From Flavobacteriales bacterium (lineage in GTDB: Bacteria > Bacteroidota > Bacteroidia > Flavobacteriales_E > Vicingaceae): a stretch of 6,393 nucleotides of DNA. The position numbers and the translations under genes were made by a program. Below, piece after piece: positions 6,306 to 6,393 of the stretch (within the stretch, counting starts at the first letter, position 1; every line of letters begins with the position of its first letter). Where the stretch lies: positions 1 through 6,393 of the forward strand of contig JAJCYN010000524.1 in the NCBI GenBank assembly GCA_029262915.1. Reading direction: 5' to 3'. The notes beneath the pieces are model-generated. The model was not told the DNA's origin. It made no database searches and saw only the letters and a program-made list of their open reading frames with translations.

Positions 6306-6393
6306 TTACTCTACAAAAAAGAGGTCATCAAAAGGAGAATTAATTGGTGCCCCCATATTTACCGGGGCGTTCCACTTATCTTTTCTATCATTC
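6306..6393 (-). CDS. C-terminal end of a probable PD40/WD40-like beta-propeller protein (partial)
   Basis: Read on the minus strand from the right edge, the frame gives 28 codons and a TAA stop at 6306-6308. The peptide includes 'DKWNAPVNMGAPINSP' and ends 'FDDLFFVE'. The pattern W..PVN(M/L)G.PINS..DD is typical of PD40/WD40-like beta-propeller repeats, which in Bacteroidota occur in OmpA-family and other envelope proteins. In such repeats the chain normally goes on after 'DD.FF' into a 'DG...YFSSNR'-like strand. Here it stops at once, with a repeat unit seven bases further on, so the protein may be shortened or may simply end in a half-repeat. The rest of the gene is outside the window. That it is coding is likely; the family call rests on one short motif. 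Confidence 0.6.
   Translation of the reverse strand, partial: NDRKDKWNAPVNMGAPINSPFDDLFFVE

Overview
The window comes from an AT-rich genome of the phylum Bacteroidota, probably Flavobacteriales or a close relative. Four things point there: a surface protein with SprB-type repeats, PKD domains and a gliding-motility-associated C-terminal (type IX secretion, type B) sorting domain; a lipoprotein of the Bacteroidota 'CAxxxxPTGG...PPK' Ig-like family; TAnnTTTG-type -7 promoter boxes with no obvious Shine-Dalgarno sequences; and the tail of a PD40/OmpA-like protein. The genus cannot be fixed from this sequence.

Layout, left to right. Bases 1-3281 (+) hold the C-terminal 1,092 codons of a large secreted, adhesin-like protein whose N-terminus and signal peptide lie left of the window. 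At 3315-3800 (+) is a small GAF-domain free methionine-(R)-sulfoxide reductase (msrC type), with a perfect TATATTTG box four bases before its ATG. At 3823-5460 (+) is a lipoprotein with Ig-like domains. Its signal-peptide coding region is made largely of a palindromic interspersed repeat (3840-3900). Bases 5450-6241 (-) encode a YafV-type omega-amidase of the nitrilase superfamily, convergent with the lipoprotein gene and overlapping it by 11 bases. The 64-base gap 6242-6305 contains another unit of the same repeat family (6275-6299). Bases 6306-6393 (-) are the last 28 codons of another gene, probably a PD40/WD40-like beta-propeller protein.

The genes do not form an obvious single pathway. 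The surface protein, lipoprotein and PD40-like tail belong to the cell envelope. MsrC and the omega-amidase are cytosolic repair or salvage enzymes with only a loose shared link to methionine metabolism. There are no RNA genes, CRISPR arrays, transposase genes or complete insertion sequences, no convincing terminators, and no gene-free stretch longer than 64 bases.

The most interesting signal is the repeat family. Three hairpin units share the frame TGTCAT-NN-TGAGC...CGAAG-N'N'-AT, and the variable dinucleotide changes together with its complement (GC/GC, TG/CA, CC/GG). Two units, head to head, form a long palindrome that is read in frame as part of the lipoprotein's signal peptide.
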